Below are positions 27,699 through 34,061 of a DNA stretch of 36,656 nucleotides, piece by piece; position 1 is the stretch's first letter; each line of letters begins with the position of its first letter. The stretch comes from Andreprevotia lacus DSM 23236 (GTDB lineage: Bacteria; Pseudomonadota; Gammaproteobacteria; Burkholderiales; Chitinibacteraceae), in the NCBI RefSeq assembly GCF_900176275.1, contig NZ_FWXD01000035.1, forward strand, positions 1-36,656. The letters are read 5' to 3'. The position numbers and the translations under genes were made by a program. A model generated the notes under the pieces. That model ran no database searches. It was given only the letters and a program-made list of their open reading frames with translations, and was not told the origin of the DNA.

Positions 27699-28313
27699 AT
27701 GATGCATCCGCCTTCCTTGGTCGTACATTTGGAGTCATCACTAGCCGAATACATCGCTGTTGAAGCGTCTGCACAGGATGTTGTTCTTGCCGGGTTGAGG
27801 TGGGAGGCGCCTTATTGGCCGGAGTTGGCCGTGGGTTGGCTGGAGCAAGGGCTGCCAATTGATGTAGAGATTGCCTCGTGCCTTGAATCCATCGTCGAGC
27901 GAACGAAGTGGCCCCAGCCGTTGCGGCACCGAGCTCAAGCACTGTTAACCGTGTGGCGTGCCAAACAAGATGCTGGCTACTTTCAGGTCGAGACCATCCT
28001 CGCCAACGGCGTGGTCGTTGGACGTAATGCTTACTCTGATATCCCTGTTGGCGCCACGTTCATATCTTTGCGCAAGACCAAGCTGGTTGGCGACCTTGGC
28101 AACTTCCAATCGATAGAGCTTGGCGAGATTGCACAGGTCGCACTTCAACTGGATAAGGTGAAGTGGTTTCATCGATTTATCGACATCGTACCAAGAGGGC
28201 ACTCCGCAGGCCTTTATCTGTCAGGAACTGGCTTGGATGTGCTGGCGGACGCACTGAGGGGTTGCGAGAAAGGCGAGTACGTATCGTTGCACTTGCCCGA
28301 GACTTGTCGATGA
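27699..28313 (+). CDS. Uncharacterised cytoplasmic protein
   Basis: A 204-aa protein (two adjacent ATG codons at 27699 and 27702). It has a helical first half with WLEQGLPIDVEIASCLESIVERTKWP and a beta-type second half (VVVGRNAYSDIPVGATFISLR). It has no signal peptide or membrane segment. The Gly/Pro-poor, less GC-biased composition differs slightly from its neighbours. Immunity-type proteins can look like this, but I have no direct evidence. It follows the solute-binding gene closely. Confidence 0.7.
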   Translation: MMHPPSLVVHLESSLAEYIAVEASAQDVVLAGLRWEAPYWPELAVGWLEQGLPIDVEIASCLESIVERTKWPQPLRHRAQALLTVWRAKQDAGYFQVETILANGVVVGRNAYSDIPVGATFISLRKTKLVGDLGNFQSIELGEIAQVALQLDKVKWFHRFIDIVPRGHSAGLYLSGTGLDVLADALRGCEKGEYVSLHLPETCR

Positions 28314-28480
28314 AAGTGGCGGGCGGCCAATTGTGGCAAATGGGGACGTGCCAAATTCCGCTAGCGTTACCCCGTGTTATGTCTCGGTGTTGTCCCCCAC
28401 ATGATCGTCATGCCATTGCAGCAAGCGTGGCCTATGTTGAGCAGGCAGGGCACCGGCTGCCAGCGTCAAGGAGAACCCGC

Positions 28481-28960
28481 ATGATCAGCAAAAACACCAT
28501 CTGTCTGTGGTACGACGGCGCGGCGCTGGACGCCGCAACGTTTTACGCCAGCATCTTCCCCGATAGCGCGGTGGGCAGAGTGCTGCGCGCCCCCGGTGAT
28601 TATCCGTCCGGCCAGCAGGGCGACGTACTGACGGTGGAATTCACCGTGCTCGGCATCCCTTGCCTGGGCCTGAATGGCGGCCCGGCATTCAAGCATTCCG
28701 AAGCGTTTTCCTTCCAGGTAGCGACCGACGATCAGGCCGAAACCGACCGGCTGTGGCAGGCCATCATCGACAACGGCGGCGAAGCCAGCGCCTGTGGCTG
28801 GTGCAAGGATCGTTGGGGGCTGTCCTGGCAGATCACCCCGCGCGCCCTCACCGCCGCCATCACCGACCCCGACCCGGCGGCCGCCAGGCGCGCGTTCGAG
28901 GCGATGATGGGGATGAGCAAGATTGATATCGCGCTGATTGAGGCGGCAAGGCGGGGGTAG
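28481..28960 (+). CDS. VOC-superfamily protein (PhnB/3-dmu-9_3-mt type)
   Basis: A 159-aa protein of the vicinal-oxygen-chelate fold, PhnB-like branch: ICLWYDGAALDAATFYASIFPDS at the start, VEFTVLGIPCLGLNGGP and FKHSEAFSFQV in the middle, and CGWCKDRWGLSWQITP and GMSKIDIALIEAA at the end. Members are stand-alone, mostly of unknown activity, and usually lack the glyoxalase metal set. AAGGAG precedes the ATG at 28481. Monocistronic. Confidence 0.92.
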   Translation: MISKNTICLWYDGAALDAATFYASIFPDSAVGRVLRAPGDYPSGQQGDVLTVEFTVLGIPCLGLNGGPAFKHSEAFSFQVATDDQAETDRLWQAIIDNGGEASACGWCKDRWGLSWQITPRALTAAITDPDPAAARRAFEAMMGMSKIDIALIEAARRG

Positions 28961-28995
28961 GTAGCCCGCCTGCGGCAAGGCCGATCAGCGGGTGA

Positions 28996-29364
28996 TCAGT
29001 GCTGCGGATAAGGCAGCCAGACGGGTACTTCCTGCCAGTTATCGGTGGTCAACTCGTAGACTTCCAGCACGCGTATGCCTTTGGCGCTGATCGCCTTGAC
29101 CAGCCCGTAGTGGCGCCCCAGATAGTCACCGGGAAAGAGCCAGTGCAGATAACCGGCGGGGTCGCGCATCACCGCATAGGGCGCGCGCTTGCCGTGCATT
29201 TGAATGGTGACGATGCGCAGATCGGCCAGCTCGTACGCTTCCAGCGCCTGCTTCTCGCGTGTCGCGGCGGCTTCGCCCGTGAGCAGGGTGGCCAGCAATG
29301 CCAGGGCGACTATCCATCGCTGGCTGCTGTGCCACGGCAGATGCGGTGCAATCAGCTTGTGCAT
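28996..29364 (-). CDS. Solitary PilP-like protein
   Basis: A 122-aa protein. After an N-terminal hydrophobic stretch the residues YELADLRIVTIQ, YAVMRDPAGYLHWLFPGDYLGRHYGLVKAISAKGIRVLEVYE and WQEVPVWLPYP follow the order of the PilP periplasmic domain of type IV pili (dLxxvG, PdG, GdxlG, I....i.l.E). No other pilus gene is nearby, so it is probably an orphan homologue. Its ATG at 29364 lies within the end of the preceding gene (13-base overlap), implying coupling. Confidence 0.65.
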   Translation of the reverse strand: MHKLIAPHLPWHSSQRWIVALALLATLLTGEAAATREKQALEAYELADLRIVTIQMHGKRAPYAVMRDPAGYLHWLFPGDYLGRHYGLVKAISAKGIRVLEVYELTTDNWQEVPVWLPYPQH

Positions 29365-29621
29365 GACTTGCTCGGATGATGGGCCCAAGTCGAATGATAG
29401 AGCCGCCCACTGCCTCTGAAGTCCTGCCCACTGACCAGATGATCCAGACTGCGCGGGTCGGCCAGCCCTTGGCGGTATTCCACGTCGCTGATCACATAAT
29501 AATTGCAGTGGCCTGCCGGGCCAACATCAAATGGAATGCCGATCAGGGGCCTGCCATTGCTGCGATCAATGGCGATCTCAAAAAATCCCACCGGGTTGAA
29601 GGCCATGATCTCGATCTGCAC
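29352..29621 (-). CDS. Small protein of unknown function, coupled to the PilP-like gene
   Basis: An 89-aa protein. It starts with GTG at 29621, preceded by AGGAG at good spacing. It has no membrane segment. The sequence has FFEIAIDRSNGRPLIGIPFDVGPAGHCNYYVISDVEY, suggesting alternating strands. The 13-base overlap with the downstream gene and the 39-base gap to the upstream gene suggest one operon with both. No family recognised. Confidence 0.6.
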   Translation of the reverse strand: MQIEIMAFNPVGFFEIAIDRSNGRPLIGIPFDVGPAGHCNYYVISDVEYRQGLADPRSLDHLVSGQDFRGSGRLYHSTWAHHPSKSCTS

Positions 29622-29660
29622 GGGCGGCTCCTGGTGGTGTGGATATCGTGGCGGGGCGAT

Positions 29661-30107
29661 TCAGTCGTGACCTTGTATCAACGCCTCAATCTGCGCCCGC
29701 TTCTTGGCAAAGCTGCCAAAGATGCCCTCATCGGCATCGTAATCGGCCTGATGCTCGGCGACAAAGGCCACGGCGGCGCGTAGCTCGTGCCAGATGGGGG
29801 TGACGTCGCTGCGTTGCTCTCTGGCGCGGACGGCAATCAGGCCCAGGAAGCAGTCTGCTGCTGTGGCGTTGTCAATGTCGTCCGGGTTGGCGCGGGCCAG
29901 CACACTGTCGCGAAAGCCCAATACGTAATAGTGGAAGGCTTTGACCGGCATGAAGTGCAGCTCTTCAAACACTTCGATGGGGCTGGCGTCATAGCGCAAA
30001 CGCATCTCGCTATTGCTGCGGCCAAAGTAGGTGCGGTAAGCAAAGCGGGATTCCACATCGGCTTTCCAGCCAGTCCAGTCCGCTTCATTGGGGATGGTGT
30101 CGTTCAC
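29661..30107 (-). CDS. Uncharacterised protein at the end of the small-gene run
   Basis: A soluble protein (149 codons including the stop) with an aromatic-rich middle (FEELHFMPVKAFHYYVLGFRDSVL) and a helical end. I chose the GTG at 30107; an upstream in-frame ATG at 30140 or TTG at 30167 would lengthen it but overlap the previous small gene more. It overlaps the end of the 58-aa gene by 23 bases in another frame. It may be the distal gene of the operon or an independent gene. No family recognised. Confidence 0.62.
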   Translation of the reverse strand: MNDTIPNEADWTGWKADVESRFAYRTYFGRSNSEMRLRYDASPIEVFEELHFMPVKAFHYYVLGFRDSVLARANPDDIDNATAADCFLGLIAVRAREQRSDVTPIWHELRAAVAFVAEHQADYDADEGIFGSFAKKRAQIEALIQGHD

Positions 30108-30261
30108 CGGTTTGCTCGGGGCGCGGTGTAATGCCGGCATCGTTACCGCGCTGCGCAGGCGCGTCAACTTGCTTGGCGTGCTGTTGCTGCAAATGAAAAA
30201 ACTGCAGCCGCCGCTGCCGTTGCGTGGCGGCGGCGTGCTGGGTGAAACGGCGTGCGTTCAT
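30085..30261 (-). CDS. Small basic protein of the overlapping small-gene operon
   Basis: A 58-aa protein rich in Arg, Gln and His (MNARRFTQHAAATQRQRR start). The frame opens with ATG at 30261, three bases after the previous stop, with GGGAG upstream inside the previous gene, and closes with TGA at 30085. Composition suggests a nucleic-acid-binding or structural role, but that is a guess. Confidence 0.6.
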   Translation of the reverse strand: MNARRFTQHAAATQRQRRLQFFHLQQQHAKQVDAPAQRGNDAGITPRPEQTGERHHPQ

Positions 30262-30264
30262 GGC

Positions 30265-30447
30265 TTACTCCCAGACTTCGCGGTCTTGTTCGTGGCGTTC
30301 TTGCAGGCGCAGGCGTACTTCGCGGCGCTGTTGGGCCTGGGCTGCGGCGGTGGGGCGCTTGGCCGGCTTGCTGGCCGTGGGTGCGTGGCCGCGCCACGGG
30401 GTGTTGGCAAGGCGGGCGTGCTCGGCGCGTTGGCGGGTGGTGGTCAT
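30265..30447 (-). CDS. Small charged protein of the overlapping small-gene operon
   Basis: A 60-aa protein beginning MTTTRQRAEHARLANTPWRG and ending in a helix with RREVRLRLQERHEQDREVWE. It is basic and rich in Arg, Gln and Glu, without membrane segments. AGGAG sits before the ATG at 30447, inside the end of the previous gene; the previous stop overlaps this start (ATGA). The C-terminal part could be a coiled coil. No family recognised. Confidence 0.65.
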   Translation of the reverse strand: MTTTRQRAEHARLANTPWRGHAPTASKPAKRPTAAAQAQQRREVRLRLQERHEQDREVWE

Positions 30448-30680
30448 GCGTTCTCCTGAATACGGGTGGCAAGCAGGTACAGCGTGGCGCGCAGCCAGCG
30501 CGGCAGCGGGGCGTCGCCGGGGCTGGTCAGTGCGTGGCGGGCCTGTTGGTAGAGTGGCGTGTGCAGCAGCGCCGGTTGTTGCAGATACAGGCGCAGCAGC
30601 AACTGGCGGGCGCGGCCTTGGGTGGCCAGCGGCGCTTCAGCCGGTGTGCTGCGCGGTTTGATATGCAGGTGCAGAGGCAT
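30444..30680 (-). CDS. Small protein of the overlapping small-gene operon
   Basis: A 78-aa protein starting MPLHLHIKPRSTPAEAPL and continuing with helices (RARQLLLRLYLQQPALL, RWLRATLYLLATRI). It has a strong ribosome-binding site, AAGGAG, before the ATG at 30680. Its TGA overlaps the ATG of the next gene. Unknown function. Confidence 0.68.
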   Translation of the reverse strand: MPLHLHIKPRSTPAEAPLATQGRARQLLLRLYLQQPALLHTPLYQQARHALTSPGDAPLPRWLRATLYLLATRIQENA

Positions 30681-30693
30681 GCGATCTCCTTGA

Positions 30694-30738
30694 TCAGGCC
30701 GTGCAGGGGCTACAATCTGGCGGTGGTGCGTGAGCCAT
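30694..30738 (-). CDS. Possible 14-codon leader-type reading frame
   Basis: In the only larger gap of the operon, ATG at 30738 opens a 14-codon frame (MAHAPPPDCSPCTA) that closes just before the ribosome-binding site of the 78-aa gene. A run of G precedes it. It may be a coupling or leader peptide, or chance. Confidence 0.2.
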   Translation of the reverse strand: MAHAPPPDCSPCTA

Positions 30739-30765
30739 TGCCCCCGCTGTGGCGATACCGGCTCG

Positions 30766-30861
30766 CTAGCTGTTGGCGCCCCAGGCGCTCAACAGCAAAT
30801 AAGCCAGGCACAGCGCCAGATACAGTGCACCCCAGCCCAGTGCGGCCAGCGCGCTACGCAT
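30766..30861 (-). CDS. 31-aa single-span membrane protein
   Basis: A very short protein that is almost entirely one membrane helix: LAALGWGALYLALCLAYLLLSAW. The ATG at 30861 overlaps the end of the previous gene by 8 bases, and the frame ends in TAG at 30766. Tiny single-span proteins like this occur in phage lysis or small toxin modules, which is only a comparison. Confidence 0.55.
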   Translation of the reverse strand: MRSALAALGWGALYLALCLAYLLLSAWGANS

Positions 30862-31018
30862 GGCGCACTGCCACGGCCAGCAGGTTGAGCCGGCCCCGGC
30901 GGATGGCCTTGCAGCCGCTGGCGGCCTCCAGCGCGGCGCGGCGGCGGGCGTTTTGTGCCAGGCCCGGCAGGATCAGCACATTGGTGATGCGCCAGCGGCG
31001 CGGTGTGGCGGCGCTCAT
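30854..31018 (-). CDS. 54-aa basic protein of the overlapping small-gene operon
   Basis: It begins MSAATPRRWRITNVLILPGL, followed by an Arg/Ala-rich helix, and ends in VAVRHA. The ATG at 31018 overlaps the previous stop (ATGA), and GGGG lies upstream. Basic and rich in Arg; no family recognised. Confidence 0.6.
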   Translation of the reverse strand: MSAATPRRWRITNVLILPGLAQNARRRAALEAASGCKAIRRGRLNLLAVAVRHA

Positions 31019-31257
31019 GCGGCCAGCCCCACGTATACGCCGTGGCGATGGCGCGCCTCGGCCCATGCCTGCTGCTCCAGCTCGTCCTGCCAGTGCGGTG
31101 CCAGCACATCCCAGATATCGGCCTCGCCCACGCAGGCGGCGTGAATGGTGAGAGCCTCGGCCCGACGCAGGTGGGGCGCGGCCGCTTGATAGTCGTAATC
31201 GACCAGCAGGGTGAGCGGGCTGGCCGCATCGGCCAGCGTGGCGGCAAAGCGTTCCAT
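31015..31257 (-). CDS. 80-aa phage-type protein of the overlapping small-gene operon
   Basis: It begins MERFAATLADAASPLTLLVDYDYQAAAPHLRRAEALTIHA. A strand with DYDYxxAxP, a later VGEADIWDVL and a helical end with WQDELEQQAWAEA follow the layout of a small protein I recall from prophage early regions (DYDY...AEV...GVDI...). That memory is not verified here. GGAG sits upstream of the ATG at 31257. Its start shares one base with the previous stop. Confidence 0.65.
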   Translation of the reverse strand: MERFAATLADAASPLTLLVDYDYQAAAPHLRRAEALTIHAACVGEADIWDVLAPHWQDELEQQAWAEARHRHGVYVGLAA

Positions 31258-31466
31258 CAGGCGATCTCCAGCGTGGTTTCCACCGCCAGCAATGCGCCGG
31301 CATCGGCATGGTCGGGCACGATCAGGCGACCGGCGCGCAGCAGGCCGGCCAGCTCGCGCAGCAAATCGGACTTCTGCATGGTCAGATTGTGTGCGGCCAG
31401 TTCGTAATCCATGGTTAGCAAAGACTGGCCGATCAGTTCGTCGTCCAGCGGGCAGGCGGTATGCAT
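31257..31466 (-). CDS. First gene of the overlapping small-gene operon, 69 aa
   Basis: It begins MHTACPLDDELIGQSLLTMD and continues helically (MQKSDLLRELAGLLRAGRLIV). GGAGGT, one of the strongest ribosome-binding sites in the window, lies at good spacing before the ATG at 31466 and directly after a terminator. Acidic start and helical pattern could fit a small regulator, but no family is recognised. Confidence 0.68.
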   Translation of the reverse strand: MHTACPLDDELIGQSLLTMDYELAAHNLTMQKSDLLRELAGLLRAGRLIVPDHADAGALLAVETTLEIA

Positions 31467-31476
31467 GGCAACCTCC

Positions 31477-31503
31477 AAAAAAATCCCCGGCACAAGACCG
31501 GGG
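31477..31503 (-). terminator. Intrinsic terminator or attenuator before the small-gene operon
   Basis: On the minus strand CCCCGG-TCTTGTG-CCGGGG is followed by A and seven T. The T run leads straight into the GGAGGT ribosome-binding site of the 69-aa gene (31471-31476). The terminator would separate the leader RNA from the operon unless read through. Confidence 0.85.
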
Positions 31504-31794
31504 TGAAGCTCGAGGATGAAGCAAGGTGCCGCAGGCACCGGTGATGCATGGCTGTGCATCCGGCAACAGACTGCGGGGCAATCTGCTGGCGGATGCCGAC
31601 CCTGGCGGGCCGGCCCATCTGCGCACCACTCAGCCGCTGCGGCAGCCTCATCGGGGTGCCGCGCCCCGCCCATTGGCCGTATGCCGTGCCGGGCTGCAGA
31701 CCCACGCTTGGTGTCCGTCCTGCGTTCCCGCTGTTGCGGTACTGGCCTCGGGGGGCTGGCGTGAACCGGGGTAGGTGCTGAGTGGTGCGTCGAT
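31477..31794 (-). ncRNA. Structured leader or independent non-coding RNA, about 315 nt
   Basis: Starting about 10 bases after the -10 box, the transcript's first bases (31789-31777) can pair perfectly over 13 bp with 31634-31622 (CGCACCACTCAGC with its complement), closing a domain of about 155 nt. Next come a hairpin with 15-nt arms at 31596-31582 / 31570-31556, a GGTGCC-TGC-GGCACC hairpin (31525-31539) and the terminator. I recognise no known RNA family. The start point is an estimate from the promoter. Confidence 0.6.
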
Positions 31795-31800
31795 ATCGTT

Positions 31801-31829
31801 ATATTAACTAAAGTTAGTTAATTTGTCAA
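31801..31829 (-). promoter_or_regulatory. Near-consensus promoter with an operator-like palindrome
   Basis: Minus strand: TTGACA (31829-31824), exactly 17 bp, TAATAT (31806-31801). A perfect inverted repeat, TTAACTAA-AG-TTAGTTAA on the plus strand (31804-31821), fills most of the spacer and reaches into the -10 box, so a bound protein would block RNA polymerase. Confidence 0.8.
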
Positions 31830-32097
31830 GTATTTTGATATCTTTGGTTTGTGCTTTGGTTGATTTTGTGACGGGCCATGCCGAAGCTATCGTCGCAAAG
31901 TTCGCGGCGGGGCCGAACTGCGATGAATCGTGTTGCCGATGCCACGGTGAACGAATAGAAGGGCACGAAGTGCGCCGGGGGCCGAACGGAGAATGGGCGC
32001 GTGGTGAGGCGGGGGCAGAGAGCCTGGTGGGCCTAGCAGCGTAGAAGGGGCTGTCTATCAGGCTGTCACGATGGCCCAAGCGCCTGTTTGAAAAATG
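31830..32097. other. Intergenic region upstream of the promoter, no gene seen
   Basis: About 270 bases between the promoter at 31801-31829 and the terminator near 32100. A 73-codon plus-strand frame begins with TTG inside the promoter, but it has no ribosome-binding site and turns low in quality. A divergent repressor gene, expected for a phage-type switch, is not present. Confidence 0.5.
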
Positions 32098-32121
32098 CAA
32101 AAACCCGGCCAGGCCGGGTTC
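32098..32121 (-). terminator. Terminator of the lipoprotein gene
   Basis: On the minus strand AACCCGGCC-T-GGCCGGGTT (effective stem about six to seven pairs) is followed by TTTTG and a T-rich stretch, about 50 bases after the stop of the lipoprotein gene. Confidence 0.8.
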
Positions 32122-32166
32122 TTGCGTGCCATGGAGAGTGGCATGGGGCAGGACTGATGATGTTGC

Positions 32167-33000
32167 TTAGCGCGAACCGACGAAGATCAGCGCCATGCTG
32201 CGATCCGGCAGCTGCGCGCCACCGTACAAACGCTTGGTGGCCGAGTCGAAGTAACCCAGGCCCTGCAAGGTCGAGGTACCCAGCAGGCAATTGCCGCCGC
32301 CAAAAGTGACGGTCAGGTTGTAGGCATTGCCTTTGGCCAGCGGGCTGGCTGTGCCGCTGAATGCGCAGCCACTGCTAAGGCCGAGGCCGGAAACCTTGCC
32401 ATCTGTGCCAACGGTGACGCGGATGCTTTCGCCGCCGCCCGACACAATCGCACCCGTGCCAGTGTAAGTGCCAGCAACTGCAGCCAGGCTGGGCTGGGCG
32501 TCATATGCGCTGTTGTAGCTGGTGGACATCGTGACCGACTGATTGAGCGAAGGATAGGCGATAACGGCGCTCAGGCCGGATTTGCTGGTGTAGTTGCCGC
32601 TGACTGTTGCGCTTAGCACGGCATTGCCTTCAACGCTGTAGTCCTTGGCATTCGACGATGCCAGCGTACCGTTCGATGCACTGAGCTGGCCCTGGATGGC
32701 ACCACCAATCACCGATGGGTTGTTTGCAACTGTGTACATCACCCAATAATTGCCATTCCCTTGCACCAAGCCAATCGCCACGCGGCCGTTATTGGTATTG
32801 CCAAACCAAAGCCCCTCTGCCGCAGAACCGGCCGGAACCGGTGTCGGAATCGGTGTCGGTGTCGGTGTTGGTGTTGGTGTTGGTGTGGGCCGCACATTAC
32901 CGTTATCGCTGCTGCCACCGCCGCCACCGCAGGCGGCAAGAGCGAGTGCTGCTGCCGTCATGGCGGCTACGGTACGGACTAGGTAGGAACCGATTTGCAT
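32167..33000 (-). CDS. Lipoprotein with (TP)n linker and beta-barrel-like C-terminus
   Basis: A 277-aa protein. The signal sequence ends in the lipobox LAAC (Cys24), followed by a Gly/Ser stretch. A proline-threonine linker (TP repeats, about residues 38-55) joins a Gly/Ser/Thr-rich domain with repeated strands (AVAGTYTGTGAIVSGGGES, VGTDGKVSGLGLSSG). This looks like a small beta-barrel displayed on the outer membrane. The ATG at 33000 is my choice; a TTG at 33015 is in frame. Function unknown. The linker is encoded by a 6-bp repeat that could vary in number. Confidence 0.82.
   Translation of the reverse strand: MQIGSYLVRTVAAMTAAALALAACGGGGGSSDNGNVRPTPTPTPTPTPTPIPTPVPAGSAAEGLWFGNTNNGRVAIGLVQGNGNYWVMYTVANNPSVIGGAIQGQLSASNGTLASSNAKDYSVEGNAVLSATVSGNYTSKSGLSAVIAYPSLNQSVTMSTSYNSAYDAQPSLAAVAGTYTGTGAIVSGGGESIRVTVGTDGKVSGLGLSSGCAFSGTASPLAKGNAYNLTVTFGGGNCLLGTSTLQGLGYFDSATKRLYGGAQLPDRSMALIFVGSR
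32852..32887. repeat. Six tandem 6-bp units encoding the Thr-Pro linker
   Basis: GGTGTC, GGTGTC, GGTGTT (three times) and GGTGTG lie in frame within the lipoprotein gene. Because the unit is 6 bp, gain or loss would lengthen or shorten the linker without shifting the frame. Confidence 0.85.
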
Positions 33001-33406
33001 TATGTGTTTTCCCAAGGATGAGCGTTGAAGGCTGCGAACACAGCATCACTGCAAAATTGTATTCGTTAGCTGTCATATTTTGACATAATCGGGTATGTAA
33101 TAAACAATATATACGTAGTTGTTTGCAAAAAAATTGCGAATTTTGGTGACTGAATGTAAGTAGTGTTGCTGAGAGGTGGGCATTGGCTAACTGCAGTGGC
33201 AGCTTGATATTTGCTTTACTTACGCAAACTACTGGTACTACCTTTGCCAAGCCATTTGCATTGGAGCGGGTGGCTCATTGACGCTGCGGGATCAGTTTGT
33301 AAATCTGCTGCTGGCTGCATCGGCCAATGGATGGATGCCGCGGTCTGGCTTGGCACTTGGTGCCAGCGCAAACGAGTTATGCTGATTTCTCCTTACAGGA
33401 AACCCC
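33001..33406. other. AT-richer divergent intergenic region
   Basis: About 400 bases between the lipoprotein gene and the DUF1330 gene, richer in A and T than the rest. It should hold both promoters. No gene is visible. Confidence 0.55.
33071..33085. promoter_or_regulatory. Palindrome upstream of the lipoprotein gene
   Basis: TGTCA-TATTT-TGACA is a perfect 5+5+5 inverted repeat about 70 bases before the lipoprotein start. A regulator site is plausible, but the protein is unknown. Confidence 0.35.
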
Positions 33407-33733
33407 ATGCCCAAAGGCTACTGGATCGTCCGCGTCGATATTGCCGACGCCGCCCAATACCAACACTACGTGGCTGCCAATGCCGCGCCGCTGGCCGAGT
33501 ACGGCGGGCGCTTTCTGGCGCGCGGTGGCCAGTTCGAAAACCCCGAGGGCAGCACGCGCAGCCGCCACGCGCTGGTGGAGTTCCCCACCTATCAGGCCGC
33601 GCTGGACTGCTGGCACTCGCCCGCCTATCAGGCCGCCATCGCGCTGCGTGCGCCAGTATCGGCGCTGGATATGGTGATCATCGAAGGCTACGATGGGCTG
33701 CAACCGGGCCAGACGGCCCCCGCACAGCCATGA
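33407..33733 (+). CDS. DUF1330 family protein
   Basis: A 108-aa protein of the dimeric alpha/beta-barrel type. MPKGYWIVRVDIADAAQY and LAEYGGRFLARGGQFE match the family start, and ALVEFPTYQAALDCWHSPAYQAA follows. Function of the family is unknown. ACAGGAAA precedes the ATG. The next gene starts one base after its stop, so the two form an operon. Confidence 0.92.
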   Translation: MPKGYWIVRVDIADAAQYQHYVAANAAPLAEYGGRFLARGGQFENPEGSTRSRHALVEFPTYQAALDCWHSPAYQAAIALRAPVSALDMVIIEGYDGLQPGQTAPAQP

Positions 33734-33734
33734 A

Positions 33735-34016
33735 ATGAGTACCGGCACCGAACAGGAAACAACCCCCGCTACGCCAGAGATCACGCCGGTGCCGCCGTGG
33801 CAACGCCTGGCTTGCGGGGTGCTTGCCGCTGGCGCGGTGGTGTTGATCCCGGCGGTGATTTACATGGCGGTTGATCTGTTCAGCCATCCTGGCATGTATT
33901 CACCGTTCTGGCAGCGGTTGGTGCAGGTGATCGGGCTGGGCTACTCCGGCGTCTATGGCGCGTACAGGTTCGGCTACGTGGCCAAGCATGGTTACCCACC
34001 CAAGCGCTGGCGCTGA
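33735..34016 (+). CDS. Small membrane protein of unknown function
   Basis: A 93-aa protein with a Thr/Pro-rich N-terminus and two hydrophobic segments (about residues 25-47 and 61-80), with a basic C-terminus (KHGYPPKRWR). The ATG at 33735 follows the stop of the DUF1330 gene almost immediately. No family recognised. Confidence 0.68.
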   Translation: MSTGTEQETTPATPEITPVPPWQRLACGVLAAGAVVLIPAVIYMAVDLFSHPGMYSPFWQRLVQVIGLGYSGVYGAYRFGYVAKHGYPPKRWR

Positions 34017-34061
34017 GCATGGTGGATGTAGCTGTGCCTGACCAGCTTCAGGAGCAAGGAC

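Noticed and set aside
31257-31673. Long open frame upstream of the 69-aa gene on the minus strand
   Set aside because: It runs through the terminator and the structured leader and has no ribosome-binding site; the strong site and ATG at 31466 mark the true start.
31823-32044. 73-codon plus-strand frame as the missing repressor
   Set aside because: It starts with TTG inside the promoter, has no ribosome-binding site and no DNA-binding motif.
32832-32890. CRISPR-like short repeats
   Set aside because: The 6-bp units are contiguous and in frame in a lipoprotein gene; there are no spacers.
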